From assembly GCA_039801465.1 (NCBI GenBank), contig JBDRUT010000005.1:1-64000 (forward strand): a stretch of DNA of 64,000 bases. Direction: 5' to 3'. A program made the position numbers and the translations under genes. The stretch's first letter is position 1. Every line of letters starts with the position of its first letter. The stretch comes from JAOABV01 sp039801465. Lineage in GTDB: Bacteria > Hydrothermota > Tepidihabitantia > Tepidihabitantales > CAIPLT01. The notes under the pieces are model-generated. The model was not told the DNA's origin and did no database searches. It was given only the letters and a program-made list of their open reading frames with translations. This document shows positions 8,063 through 16,410 of the stretch, one piece after another.

Positions 8063-9667
8063 TTAAGTCTTAACAATTTGCGGAATAATAAAAATTATTA
8101 GTTCGCTCTTTTGCTTTGTCACCTGTGTGCGGCTGAATAACAATTTACCTAAAATAGGAATGTCCCCTAAAATTGGAACTTTGCTTCGCACTTTTGACTC
8201 TTCATCTTTTATTAAACCACCTAAAACGACAACTTCACCATCTTTTACTGCGACTTGAGTCTTAGCTTCTCGGCGTGTAATTATTGGCCTACGGTCTTCG
8301 GGAGTTCCTTCATAACCAATGATCGCTTCAACTTTTGGTTCAATAGTCATATTTATCATACCATCGCTAGTGGTATGCGGAGTGACTTTCAGCGCAATCG
8401 GAATAAACCTTTCTGACCAGACATAAAATCGTTCTCTTGTTTCTGGGTCAACCCTCAAAGACCGAACCGGCACTGAAACTCCCATATTTATCTCTGCTGT
8501 TTGATTATCCAATGTAATTGTTCTCGGATTAGCAATTAATTTTGACTTTCCTTCGCTTTGCATAATTTCTAATGCCAGCGAAAGTTGACTCAAAGAAAGT
8601 TTACCGATAACTAATTCATAAAACCTTACCGGTATTGCCATCTCACCTACTTTGGGAACATCTGGTGTCACTGCTGTTCTCAAGGACCAATCAATACCAT
8701 ACATATTATCAGAACTCATTGTTGTCTCAATAAACTTTGCCTCGATTGCAATTTGCGGTAATGGTTGATCCAATTGCGCAATCACCGCTGCTGCCTTTTC
8801 CAGATATTCGGGATAATCTGTTACCAAGATTGCTGCAGTTCTTTTAGAGCCACCACCGTCTGCAACTCGTCGATAGATAATTTCAGAAGTTCCGCGGTCA
8901 GATAATATTGGTTTGAGTACATCTTTAATATCTGATGCTTCGGCGTAATCCAATTCAAATATTCTTGAGTCAAACTCACCAGGGACCGGTCGTCCTTTAG
9001 GCTTTACTAACATAATACCAGATTCATACATCACATAATTACAACCTGCGGCTTTGACTAAAGCATCAATTGCACTCATTACTGGCACGCTGTCCAAACG
9101 AACTGTTATTGAAGATTTCACATCTGGCGATACTACAATATTTATATTAAATTGAGTGCCAATCATCCGCAATAAATCAACAATATCAGCATCTTTCACA
9201 TACATTGAAACCTTTTTCTCTGTTTCCACAATTGGTTGCTCTACAATTCGCTGTCTTTTTATATCAACATCAACCACAATCATATTTTTTTCTCGCAGTA
9301 GATTATATTCGGCTTTATTATCCAATTCGATTGTCACCCGAGTAATCGTTGAAGTTCCTTGCCATTGAGTAACACTAACCTTCCGAACCGGAAAAATATT
9401 CACGGTTTGGTCCTGAATTTCGGAAACCGCTCTCGTATTTAACAAATCAACAATAATTCGCTCGGGCTCTTCTAAGGTAAAATGTGAAACTGAAGGTGTC
9501 GCGTCACACACTAAGGTAATTCGGACTTTTTCTAAAAGCAATTCATAATTTATCGATTTTAATATTAATGGATTAGTTGCTTCCGAAGCCTCCGGATTTT
9601 GTCCGAAACATAGTTCCCCTGCAAATAACAAAAATATTCCTAATAAGACAAATGCTTTCTTATTCAT
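8063..9667 (-). CDS. pilQ: Type IV pilus secretin PilQ
   Basis: The outer-membrane gate through which the pilus passes. The 534 residues start with a signal peptide (cut near 22/23), then an AMIN-type peptidoglycan-binding domain (about 36-130). STN/N0 and N1-like modules follow (about 160-290, with DIVDLLRMIGTQFNINIVVS), and then the secretin beta-barrel (about 300-532, with VPILGDIPILGKLLFS and the terminal KSELIIFIIPQIV). It is shorter than proteobacterial PilQ, having one AMIN domain. An AAGGAG ribosome binding site supports the start. The gene follows the PilP-like pair, as expected for a pilMNOPQ cluster. Confidence 0.95.
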   Translation of the reverse strand: MNKKAFVLLGIFLLFAGELCFGQNPEASEATNPLILKSINYELLLEKVRITLVCDATPSVSHFTLEEPERIIVDLLNTRAVSEIQDQTVNIFPVRKVSVTQWQGTSTITRVTIELDNKAEYNLLREKNMIVVDVDIKRQRIVEQPIVETEKKVSMYVKDADIVDLLRMIGTQFNINIVVSPDVKSSITVRLDSVPVMSAIDALVKAAGCNYVMYESGIMLVKPKGRPVPGEFDSRIFELDYAEASDIKDVLKPILSDRGTSEIIYRRVADGGGSKRTAAILVTDYPEYLEKAAAVIAQLDQPLPQIAIEAKFIETTMSSDNMYGIDWSLRTAVTPDVPKVGEMAIPVRFYELVIGKLSLSQLSLALEIMQSEGKSKLIANPRTITLDNQTAEINMGVSVPVRSLRVDPETRERFYVWSERFIPIALKVTPHTTSDGMINMTIEPKVEAIIGYEGTPEDRRPIITRREAKTQVAVKDGEVVVLGGLIKDEESKVRSKVPILGDIPILGKLLFSRTQVTKQKSELIIFIIPQIVKT

Positions 9668-9753
9668 TTAAACTCCTTCCCGTAATATTAGCAAAATTCT
9701 TTGACCTATCATTATATTAAATTTTATCCTATAATTCATTGTTAATAAAATCG

Positions 9754-10227
9754 TTATTCTCCTAAAATTAACGTAAAGGTTCTGCCACTTTGTTCTAAAA
9801 TCACCCGGTCTTTTTCAATTGCAATAATTCTTTTACCTGCAATCATTTCACCGGCTTCTAATATTTGGTCATTAATCAGCGCGTAGGCTTTATTTCCACT
9901 CTGAGTAATTGCTCTTAATCGTAAGTCACTAATTTCTGTACCTAGCATCCAACCGCGAGCGAAGGGATCTGTTCCCCATTTACCTTTTTCTGCTTCTGTT
10001 TCGACTACCGTAGATTCAGGTTTGGTAAAGAGTGGCGGAATAACTTTTTTCACGGCTTCAGTGGTGGCTTTAGCCTTACTTTTAACCGCCGCTACCTTCT
10101 CTTGAGTTTGGGCTCTCGCTTTCGCTGTTGCTCGGGCGACAGTCGGATTCGGCCTGCGAAATATAAATGTATATAGTGCTATTAATATTACGACACCTAA
10201 AATAATTAATAATATTCTCTGTCTCAA
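9754..10227 (-). CDS. PilP-like pilus assembly protein (GspC/PilP HR domain)
   Basis: A 157-residue protein with one N-terminal membrane helix (about 4-22) and an Ala/Lys-rich periplasmic linker. A C-terminal small beta domain (about 85-157, DPFARGWMLGTEISDLRLRA onward) has the layout of the PilP/GspC homology region that docks on the secretin. It starts with TTG at 10227, supported by AAAGGAG 6 bases upstream; no in-frame ATG competes. It lies between its basic paralogue and pilQ. The position and domain layout make it the best candidate for the true PilP, but sequence similarity is weak. Confidence 0.72.
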   Translation of the reverse strand: MRQRILLIILGVVILIALYTFIFRRPNPTVARATAKARAQTQEKVAAVKSKAKATTEAVKKVIPPLFTKPESTVVETEAEKGKWGTDPFARGWMLGTEISDLRLRAITQSGNKAYALINDQILEAGEMIAGKRIIAIEKDRVILEQSGRTFTLILGE

Positions 10228-10289
10228 GGTGCTCCTTTCTAATTATTCAAGAATTTATTTATCAAATTGAAAAATATCATTTTATTCCA

Positions 10290-10823
10290 CTATCTTCGTC
10301 GTTTTTGAGTTAAAACCGAAGGTAATAACGACTCCCCAATTCTGACTTCGCGTCTTCGACCAAATTCTTCGATTACAATTCGGTCATCGCCAATTTCCAC
10401 AACCCTGCGTCCTGAAATCTCCTCGCCGATAGCCATACGTCTACTATCGATTAGAGCAAATTTTTCCGAGTCAATTTTCATTATTGCTTTTAAGACATAA
10501 ATTTGCTTTGCCCTTTTCGACCGAGTTTTTCTTTTTCTTCGACTCAACCGGCGTAATCTTTCTAATTCTCGTTGTCTGCGTCGTAGTTCTCTTCGGCGCG
10601 CTCTTTCTTCTCTTTGTGCGCGTCTACGTTCCTCACGAAGTTCTTCTTTGGTTTTCGTCTTAATTTGTCCAGCAGTTTTCCCCTTACGAGTTTTAATTGC
10701 CAAAGTGTCAGACGATTTTTTCCGTGTACCTGCTGTTGCTTGTGGTTTAGGCCGAGAAAATAATCTTGTAAAAGCGAAAACAACCAAAACACCAAGGATA
10801 ATGAAAAGAATTATTCGTCTCAT
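10290..10823 (-). CDS. PilP-like paralogue with a strongly basic periplasmic helix
   Basis: The 177-residue product shares the layout of the next gene: N-terminal membrane helix (about 4-19), linker, and a C-terminal HR-type beta domain (about 108-170, ending GRRREVRIGES). The linker is exceptional: residues 60-106 are almost entirely Arg, Lys and Glu, with runs such as RRRELRRRQRELERLRRL, predicting a long charged single helix. The N-terminal stretches of the two proteins are clearly related (MRxxIL..ILGV), which suggests tandem duplication. The start overlaps the pilO stop by 4 bases. A role as a second PilP or as a peptidoglycan, lipid or DNA contact is only inference. Confidence 0.65.
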   Translation of the reverse strand: MRRIILFIILGVLVVFAFTRLFSRPKPQATAGTRKKSSDTLAIKTRKGKTAGQIKTKTKEELREERRRAQREERARRRELRRRQRELERLRRLSRRKRKTRSKRAKQIYVLKAIMKIDSEKFALIDSRRMAIGEEISGRRVVEIGDDRIVIEEFGRRREVRIGESLLPSVLTQKRRR

Positions 10824-11395
10824 AATTTGCTCGCTGTAATTAAACTCGAGGCATAAAGATTAACTAAAATTTTTGCTTCTACCATTGGCCGAATTTCATC
10901 TTTTCCAATAATTTCAAATTCAGGAGTTCGAAGGTAATAAGGAAAATCTCTGAGTTTTTCTAAAAACCGGCCAATTTCAATATAACGTCCTTGAACTGTA
11001 ATAATAAATGGTACCGGCGAAACCGGGGCCTCAGGTCGTTCGTTATAGTTTAGAGTATCCAAACCTGGAGGGTGAATTTCGACAAATACTAATTGGTGAG
11101 GTTCAGCTAACTTAATCAACTGACGCACTATTGTTAGAAGTTCAGCCCGCGGTGCAACTTTGGACATAAATTCTGTACGGGCATCTTCTAAACTTATTAC
11201 TTGTTTACGTAATCGGTCAATATCCTTTACCATTGCTTCATATTCCTTCAATTGTTTTTTAAGTTCAGAAACTTGGTCTTCGATTTTTGCGCGTTGAGCA
11301 AATTGCGGTCGATACAAAAATATCACAAAAAATATTATAATAACTATCAAAATTGCGCTACCGATTATTAAAACTCGCCGTTGCAAAATTTCCAT
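10820..11395 (-). CDS. pilO: Type IV pilus inner-membrane platform protein PilO
   Basis: A 191-residue bitopic protein: a membrane helix at about 8-28, a coiled coil (about 32-75) and a ferredoxin-like C-terminal domain (about 90-185) with the PilO-like segment FIITVQGRYIEIGRFLEKL. PilO dimerises with PilN in the periplasm to align the pilus machinery. A GGGAGG ribosome binding site precedes the ATG. It follows the fused pilM-pilN gene by 42 bases and overlaps the next gene by 4 bases. Confidence 0.88.
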   Translation of the reverse strand: MEILQRRVLIIGSAILIVIIIFFVIFLYRPQFAQRAKIEDQVSELKKQLKEYEAMVKDIDRLRKQVISLEDARTEFMSKVAPRAELLTIVRQLIKLAEPHQLVFVEIHPPGLDTLNYNERPEAPVSPVPFIITVQGRYIEIGRFLEKLRDFPYYLRTPEFEIIGKDEIRPMVEAKILVNLYASSLITASKL

Positions 11396-11437
11396 TATCC
11401 CTCCCTGAATGTCTCGGATTTGATTTTACTCATATAA

Positions 11438-13045
11438 TTATTGGGGCAGACAATTTATTTCAAAATCTAAAACTGTTTCGCCTTGCAGTAGCGTTCGTGA
11501 TTTACTGACCAGCTTAACATTTTTGAAATAGGGCGAAGCTTCTAATTGAATCATAAACTGTGTCAAATCCAAATCTAACAAGAATGGTTGTCCAGAAACT
11601 GTCCCGGTAAAATTTATACCTTTTTGTGCAGTAAGCGATAGCGTCTTCAATTGAATATTTTCCGGAACGAGATAACTCAATTGTCGCAAAACTGGAACCG
11701 CTTTACTCTCACCACCAACCACAGCTTGTAATGACTTATGCTTTGCTTCTAATTCTGCGACATCGGCTTTCAACTCGAGATATTCGGTATTAACCATTTC
11801 AAATGCCTTTAACTTCCTTTTATAATATTCAATATTTCTCTTTTTAGTCGTAGTTTGCAAAGCAAAAATGATATTAAGGATAATAAGGAGTGGAATGATT
11901 AATAAAAACAAACCTGCGACAATTTTTGCATCCCGACGTTGAATCCGGCGAGTTTTAATTTCTGATGGTAAAAGTTCTATTGCCGGATATTCGAAAATTA
12001 AACCTAATGCCGCAACTAATTTTACCCCGAGGCCTTCCGTAAAAGGACGATTACGCAAATATAGATTGTGACTCCGAAATGGGTCAAAGACCTCAGTTGG
12101 AAGCCCTAGATTAGATTCGAGATATTTATCTAAATTTTTAAGTAAGGCGCCACCGCCACAAATTAGTAAACGGTCTATTTTAGCCACAGCAAATTCCCGA
12201 CGATAGTAATCGATACTTCTAAGCACTTCTGCACGAAATCTCTCTAAAACCGGTTTTTGCAGCGTCAATAGATGTTTTATGCCGATTCCTGAAGGCAATT
12301 TTTCTGTAGAATCTTCGGACGGGATACCATACTGTTTTTTAATCTCTTCAGCTTCACTAATACCTAACGACAATTCGCCGTCTTCAGTCATAATTGCCAC
12401 GGTCATCGCTTCAGTGATTGCATTGCCGGCGATTGTCAGCGACCGCGCAAAATCTAATTTTTGATTACGGATGAAAATAATATTACTAAACTGGGCGCCG
12501 ATATCAATAACCATCACGGTTTCATTGGGCCGTAATCGACCAAATCTTCGAACCGCACTGGCTAAAGCAAATGGTATCACCGAAATTGCGGTTGGCTCTA
12601 AACCGGCTTTTCGGAATGTCGCAATATGTTCTGAGATAACATCGCGTCGTACTGAAACCACCATCACATTATCTTTGACAACACCAGCTTCTTTAATGTC
12701 AGAAAGAACCCTAAAATCTAAAATTGACTCTTCGAGGGTGAATGGTGAATACTTTTCCAGTCTTAATAAAATTGCATCTTTTAACTCTTTGGCTGACATT
12801 CGCGGAAAAGTTGCTTGACGAATACTTACTGCCGGGCCGGAAACAAAGCTATATACTTGAGAAGGTATTGTTTCCTTGGTTAATTCTTTTAAAATTGAGG
12901 GAATGTCAAATATCTCGGCAATATCTTTAGCGCCGTAATCAAAAATTCGTCCTTTTATTGATTTAACATATTTTACGGCGGAAGAGCCGATATCGATAGC
13001 TAAAATTTCATTACTACCTGAAGCTAATAAATTCTTAATATCCAA
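11438..13045 (-). CDS. Fused PilM-PilN pilus platform protein
   Basis: A single 535-residue frame joins two normally separate proteins. Residues 1-350 are PilM, an actin-like ATPase of the FtsA family (EILAIDIGSSAVKYV at 13-27, MVIDIGAQFSNIIFI at 178-192, LLICGGGALLKNL at 293-305). Residues 356-535 are PilN. They open with IELLPSEIKTRR, which corresponds to the INLLP motif of the PilN cytosolic tail that docks into PilM, then a membrane helix (about 375-396), a coiled coil and the periplasmic ferredoxin-like domain. The start is TTG at 13045 behind a GGGGG-containing site; an in-frame TGA shortly upstream excludes an earlier start. Confidence 0.92.
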   Translation of the reverse strand: MDIKNLLASGSNEILAIDIGSSAVKYVKSIKGRIFDYGAKDIAEIFDIPSILKELTKETIPSQVYSFVSGPAVSIRQATFPRMSAKELKDAILLRLEKYSPFTLEESILDFRVLSDIKEAGVVKDNVMVVSVRRDVISEHIATFRKAGLEPTAISVIPFALASAVRRFGRLRPNETVMVIDIGAQFSNIIFIRNQKLDFARSLTIAGNAITEAMTVAIMTEDGELSLGISEAEEIKKQYGIPSEDSTEKLPSGIGIKHLLTLQKPVLERFRAEVLRSIDYYRREFAVAKIDRLLICGGGALLKNLDKYLESNLGLPTEVFDPFRSHNLYLRNRPFTEGLGVKLVAALGLIFEYPAIELLPSEIKTRRIQRRDAKIVAGLFLLIIPLLIILNIIFALQTTTKKRNIEYYKRKLKAFEMVNTEYLELKADVAELEAKHKSLQAVVGGESKAVPVLRQLSYLVPENIQLKTLSLTAQKGINFTGTVSGQPFLLDLDLTQFMIQLEASPYFKNVKLVSKSRTLLQGETVLDFEINCLPQ

Positions 13046-13226
13046 TTTTTGCCCCCGATCTCATTAAATTATCATTAAAGATAATTGATATAATTCTATT
13101 CTCACTTGTTAGTTTCATCCACCGGATAGTCTTCTTGACTTCTCGTAAATAACTTACATCTGATCTAAAAGACATATTTGTTTTAAAACGTTCCCTTTGG
13201 GGGGTATCTGTATTATCACGATTCAT
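13035..13226 (-). CDS. Possible small protein upstream of pilMN
   Basis: A 63-codon frame with an ATG at 13226, an AAAAGG-like site 5-6 bases upstream, and a stop overlapping the TTG start of pilMN by 11 bases. The overlap could couple translation of the weak TTG start. The product is basic and hydrophilic and resembles nothing I recognise. It could equally be transcribed leader sequence. Conservation in relatives would decide. Confidence 0.25.
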   Translation of the reverse strand: MNRDNTDTPQRERFKTNMSFRSDVSYLREVKKTIRWMKLTSENRIISIIFNDNLMRSGAKIGY

Positions 13227-13262
13227 AATAGCCTTTTGAGAAATTTATCATAATATTACTAT

Positions 13263-13290
13263 ATTGTATAAATTTACTAGATAAATTCAA
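13263..13290 (-). promoter_or_regulatory. Probable promoter of the pilMN operon
   Basis: On the minus strand, TTGAAT (13290-13285), a 16-base spacer and TACAAT (13268-13263). It lies in the gap between the pilin-like genes and pilMN, so the platform genes can be expressed separately from the pilins. Confidence 0.45.
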
Positions 13291-13377
13291 TAGTTGATTC
13301 ATTGTTTAAATATACTGCAATTTTTATATGTCATAATCTAAACCTAATAATCAAATCGGCGCTCAATTTTAATATGT

Positions 13378-14541
13378 TCATGGTACAAACTCAACGATTG
13401 AGCCGTCACTAAACTTGATTACTACCTTTATCCCTGACATTGCTACAGTTGAAGCATATGTGTTAATTGGGTGATCCTTAAAATTCATTAAATCAAAGCG
13501 CACGACACTATTAGAATTAATTGTTGGTGCAGGATTTAATACAACAACATCATTTTCACCGGCTCGCCGCAAAGGTAGACTTGACGCATAATTCCAAACT
13601 TCGCTTCCTTGAAAATTAACACTTTCGTAGAATCCAATAGTATCTAATCGAATAATCACCAATGAATCGATAGTAACATCCTCTCCGCTGTTAAAAACAC
13701 TAAAACCGATACAATTTAATGAATCACCCCAAGCACTAGCACTACCTTCAACATATTTCAAATTATCCCGAAATCCTGAAGCAAATCGAAAGTCAGCAAC
13801 AATCTTAGAGCGCGGTGGAACCGAAACCATTCTGATAATGCTATCCAGAGTACCAAATTCTTTCTTGACAACCATCAAATGATAACCAATCGGAACCGCA
13901 AAAAATTCATAAAATCCGTCTCGCCTTGGTCGGGTTGTCTCTGCGACTAAAATACCATCTCGAGGAACCATAAGTCGGATAAGTATTTTGCTTGCTAATT
14001 CAACAGGTGGTCCGCCAGTAATATCGGTAATCACACCGCTGATATAATTATTAAACAAATCATTAGTATCATCAATAATTTTGGCGGTTAGAGTTTGTCT
14101 ACCTCCTGTACTTCGAATCAAAAGATTCTCTTTGTCATATTCGTAAGGCTGTCCCCAGGCATCAGTTAACCAACCTTGTCGGTCTTCTCTAAATCGGCCT
14201 GTTATATAAGGTCCTTTCCAATTATCGCCTTCGGGTAAAAACAATGCGGACAAACTATCCGGTAATCGACCCATATCACCAACATAGCCGAAATTAATTC
14301 TAACACCATCAGATAATAAATCTGGATTGCCAACAATACCTTTAACTAATTCTAACATCTCTTTTTTTGTTGCCTCAAATCGTGATTGATTAGTTGTGGC
14401 ATCAATTGTGCGCAATGCGACTGCACCCAATAGGCCGATGATCAAAATCACTACTAGTAACTCCATCAGCGTAACACCTTTATTCGAGTTCAATATCCGA
14501 TAAATGTTTCGATTTAATCGTTTATGATATAGTGAATTCAT
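13378..14541 (-). CDS. Large pilin-like protein with C-terminal beta domains (387 aa)
   Basis: A class III-type prepilin leader ends at Gly22, followed by VTLMELLVVILIIGLLGAVA with the conserved Glu at +5. After the N-terminal helix comes a GspG-like module shared with the next two genes (IVGNPDLLSDG, GYVGDMGRLPDSL, WKGPYITG, TDAWGQPYEYD; about 65-150). The C-terminal half (about 165-387) is extra: a carboxypeptidase-regulatory-like beta domain followed by another beta-rich segment. It is far larger than a normal pilin. The ATG lies 3 bases after the stop of the upstream gene, implying coupling. Probably a minor or tip (pseudo)pilin; no adhesion motif is provable. Confidence 0.8.
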   Translation of the reverse strand: MNSLYHKRLNRNIYRILNSNKGVTLMELLVVILIIGLLGAVALRTIDATTNQSRFEATKKEMLELVKGIVGNPDLLSDGVRINFGYVGDMGRLPDSLSALFLPEGDNWKGPYITGRFREDRQGWLTDAWGQPYEYDKENLLIRSTGGRQTLTAKIIDDTNDLFNNYISGVITDITGGPPVELASKILIRLMVPRDGILVAETTRPRRDGFYEFFAVPIGYHLMVVKKEFGTLDSIIRMVSVPPRSKIVADFRFASGFRDNLKYVEGSASAWGDSLNCIGFSVFNSGEDVTIDSLVIIRLDTIGFYESVNFQGSEVWNYASSLPLRRAGENDVVVLNPAPTINSNSVVRFDLMNFKDHPINTYASTVAMSGIKVVIKFSDGSIVEFVP

Positions 14542-14544
14542 ATT

Positions 14545-15330
14545 CTAAAATCCAACTGTCAATCGAAAATTTACCTCATTAATTACACCGGGATAAATAC
14601 AACCATATTTTTCTACATAATCTGTTGTATCTGGTAAACTTGGCGTAGTGTCATATAAACAAAACATTAGATGATTTCCTTGTGGAATATCGGTCAAAAT
14701 GTAATTACCTTGTGCATTGGGGTGCCGGATTTGAGTTGCCATTGAAGTACCATTATTTACAGGATAGATAATTCCTACAGTAAGAAAGAGCGTATCAATC
14801 CCAGCCCCCGGTGGATTATTTAATAAATCAGTAACTCTTCCTTGGACAATATTCCTTATAAGACTGATTGAATCCCGGGCAAATCTTTTAGTTATCCAGG
14901 TGTTGGGTGTTAAAATTGTTCCTCCACCATAACTTCGGATATAGAGACTTTCTCGGCTATAGATATAATAATCTCCCCATGCATCTTTCAAATAATCTTC
15001 GAAATCTTCATTAAATTTTACTTTTACATACGGACCGCGCCAACTAATTGCACCACTGGGCGCTCGGACTAAATCGGCTAAACTATCTGGTAAACTTCCC
15101 ATATCACCCACATAGCCAAAATCCGTTCTTTTTCCTTCAGTATAAAGATTGGGATTACCAACAATTGCCATTGATAATTCATCAAGTTCTTTTACAGTTT
15201 GATTAAATCTTGTCTGTTGAATTGTCACATCCCAGGTCTTGACTGCACCGGCAATAAGAAGCCCCATAATCATAATCACAAATAATAATTCAAGCAGAAT
15301 TATACCTCGTTCACACCTAAAATTGCTCAT
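14545..15330 (-). CDS. Pilin-like protein with C-terminal regulatory-like domain (261 aa)
   Basis: A 9-residue leader ends at Gly9, followed by IILLELLFVIMIMG with Glu at +5, the substrate pattern of PilD. The GspG-like module is present (AIVGNPNLYTEG, GYVGDMGSLPDSL, WRGPYVKV, KDAWGDYYIYS; about 50-135). A C-terminal beta domain (about 160-261, VQGRVTDLLNNPPGAGIDTL then GNYILTDIPQGNHLM) resembles carboxypeptidase-regulatory-like folds. No clear ribosome binding site is seen. It is the middle gene of three related pilin-like genes. Confidence 0.82.
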   Translation of the reverse strand: MSNFRCERGIILLELLFVIMIMGLLIAGAVKTWDVTIQQTRFNQTVKELDELSMAIVGNPNLYTEGKRTDFGYVGDMGSLPDSLADLVRAPSGAISWRGPYVKVKFNEDFEDYLKDAWGDYYIYSRESLYIRSYGGGTILTPNTWITKRFARDSISLIRNIVQGRVTDLLNNPPGAGIDTLFLTVGIIYPVNNGTSMATQIRHPNAQGNYILTDIPQGNHLMFCLYDTTPSLPDTTDYVEKYGCIYPGVINEVNFRLTVGF

Positions 15331-15372
15331 ATATTATATTTACTCTTCCATAATTTTTAATTTTACAGAAGG

Positions 15373-15912
15373 TTAAAATAAAACCTTGATATCGTCGCCA
15401 ACCGTGCCTGGTGCATCCCATTCACCATCAATGCCTGGACTTTTTAAGCCGATCGTGTCGCCCGCAGGGTCTATAAGAAATTCATAGAACTCACCCCAAG
15501 CATCCTTCATAAATCCTTGTTGACCATCGTCGCGCATATACGGACCTTTCCAACCACGTTTAGTCCACGGATCCCAAATCGGCAAAGATTCTTTATTAGG
15601 ATAATTGAATAAAGTTGTATCAGGTCTGCGCGTTGCAAGCTCAATTAAATGACGGGGCAGTCTTCCTATATCACCTTTAAATCCGACATCAGTAAGTTCA
15701 CCCCCACTAACTAAATCAGGATTTCCTACAATGGCTTTTCTAATCTGCTCCATTTCTTGACGCGTAGCACTTACTCGAGCATTATTGCCAATTCGGGAAG
15801 TCACTCTTGGAATAAAGAAAGAAAGAAACACACCAATAATAAATATTACTACTAAAAGCTCAATAATTGTAATACCCTTGACGTTACAATATTGTTTTGT
15901 GTTAATAGCCAT
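15373..15912 (-). CDS. GspG-like (pseudo)pilin
   Basis: From the ATG at 15912 the product has 179 residues with a 13-residue leader ending VKG, then ITIIELLVVIFIIGVFLSFF with Glu at +5. The C-terminal half follows type II secretion major pseudopilins: RGWKGPYMRDDG, KDAWGEFYEF, and a terminal LKSPGIDGEW...GDDIKVLF loop that resembles the GspG calcium site. The chosen start has AGGGGAAAG just upstream. An in-frame ATG at 16020 would give an unusually long 49-residue leader, but it lies only 14 bases after the promoter -10 box, so it cannot be excluded. It is the first gene of the pilin cluster. Confidence 0.85.
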   Translation of the reverse strand: MAINTKQYCNVKGITIIELLVVIFIIGVFLSFFIPRVTSRIGNNARVSATRQEMEQIRKAIVGNPDLVSGGELTDVGFKGDIGRLPRHLIELATRRPDTTLFNYPNKESLPIWDPWTKRGWKGPYMRDDGQQGFMKDAWGEFYEFLIDPAGDTIGLKSPGIDGEWDAPGTVGDDIKVLF

Positions 15913-16020
15913 CTTTCCCCTATTAAACGGAAAAATCGCATCTCGCCTAATTATATCCTGCTTTTGTGTATTTTGCATGATTATATTTCTCTGAAACTTC
16001 AAATTATTAATGTTTGACAT

Positions 16021-16410
16021 TAATACTATAATAAATTATACATATAAAAAAACATATGTCAAGAAAATAATCACAGGTTAAACGCATTAAATAACTCTCT
16101 GAAGAGAAAAACCTCAATACATGCTTAAAACCTAAATGGTCGGCATTTTTTCCTGCATAATTTGGGCTGGTTATAAAACCAATACAAAACTAAAGATGCA
16201 GAACAGGAAATCAGGTTTAAAAACTAAGAAAATTAAATCCACTAATAACTCATAATTGTGCAATCCCAACCAACAATAAAAATCCAACCCAAAATTAAGA
16301 TAAATCAAGTGTTTAATTCTGAGAGTTACGCTTAACCTAATTTATTTTGAATTTTATTGTAGTTTTTAAAATAACCTAACTTTCTAAAAAAGAACGAAAA
16401 GTTTATTCAG
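16021..16410 (-). other. Spacer between hydA end and the pilin cluster
   Basis: 390 bases with only the pilin promoter supported (16035-16062). No gene, no structured RNA and no clear terminator for the hydrogenase operon were seen. Confidence 0.5.
16035..16062 (-). promoter_or_regulatory. Strong promoter of the pilin-like cluster
   Basis: On the minus strand a perfect TTGACA (16062-16057), a 16-base spacer and a perfect TATAAT (16040-16035). Confidence 0.75.

Noticed and set aside
12471..12818. 115-codon frame opposite pilMN
   Set aside because: It is the antisense shadow of the PilM domain, whose motifs are unambiguous.
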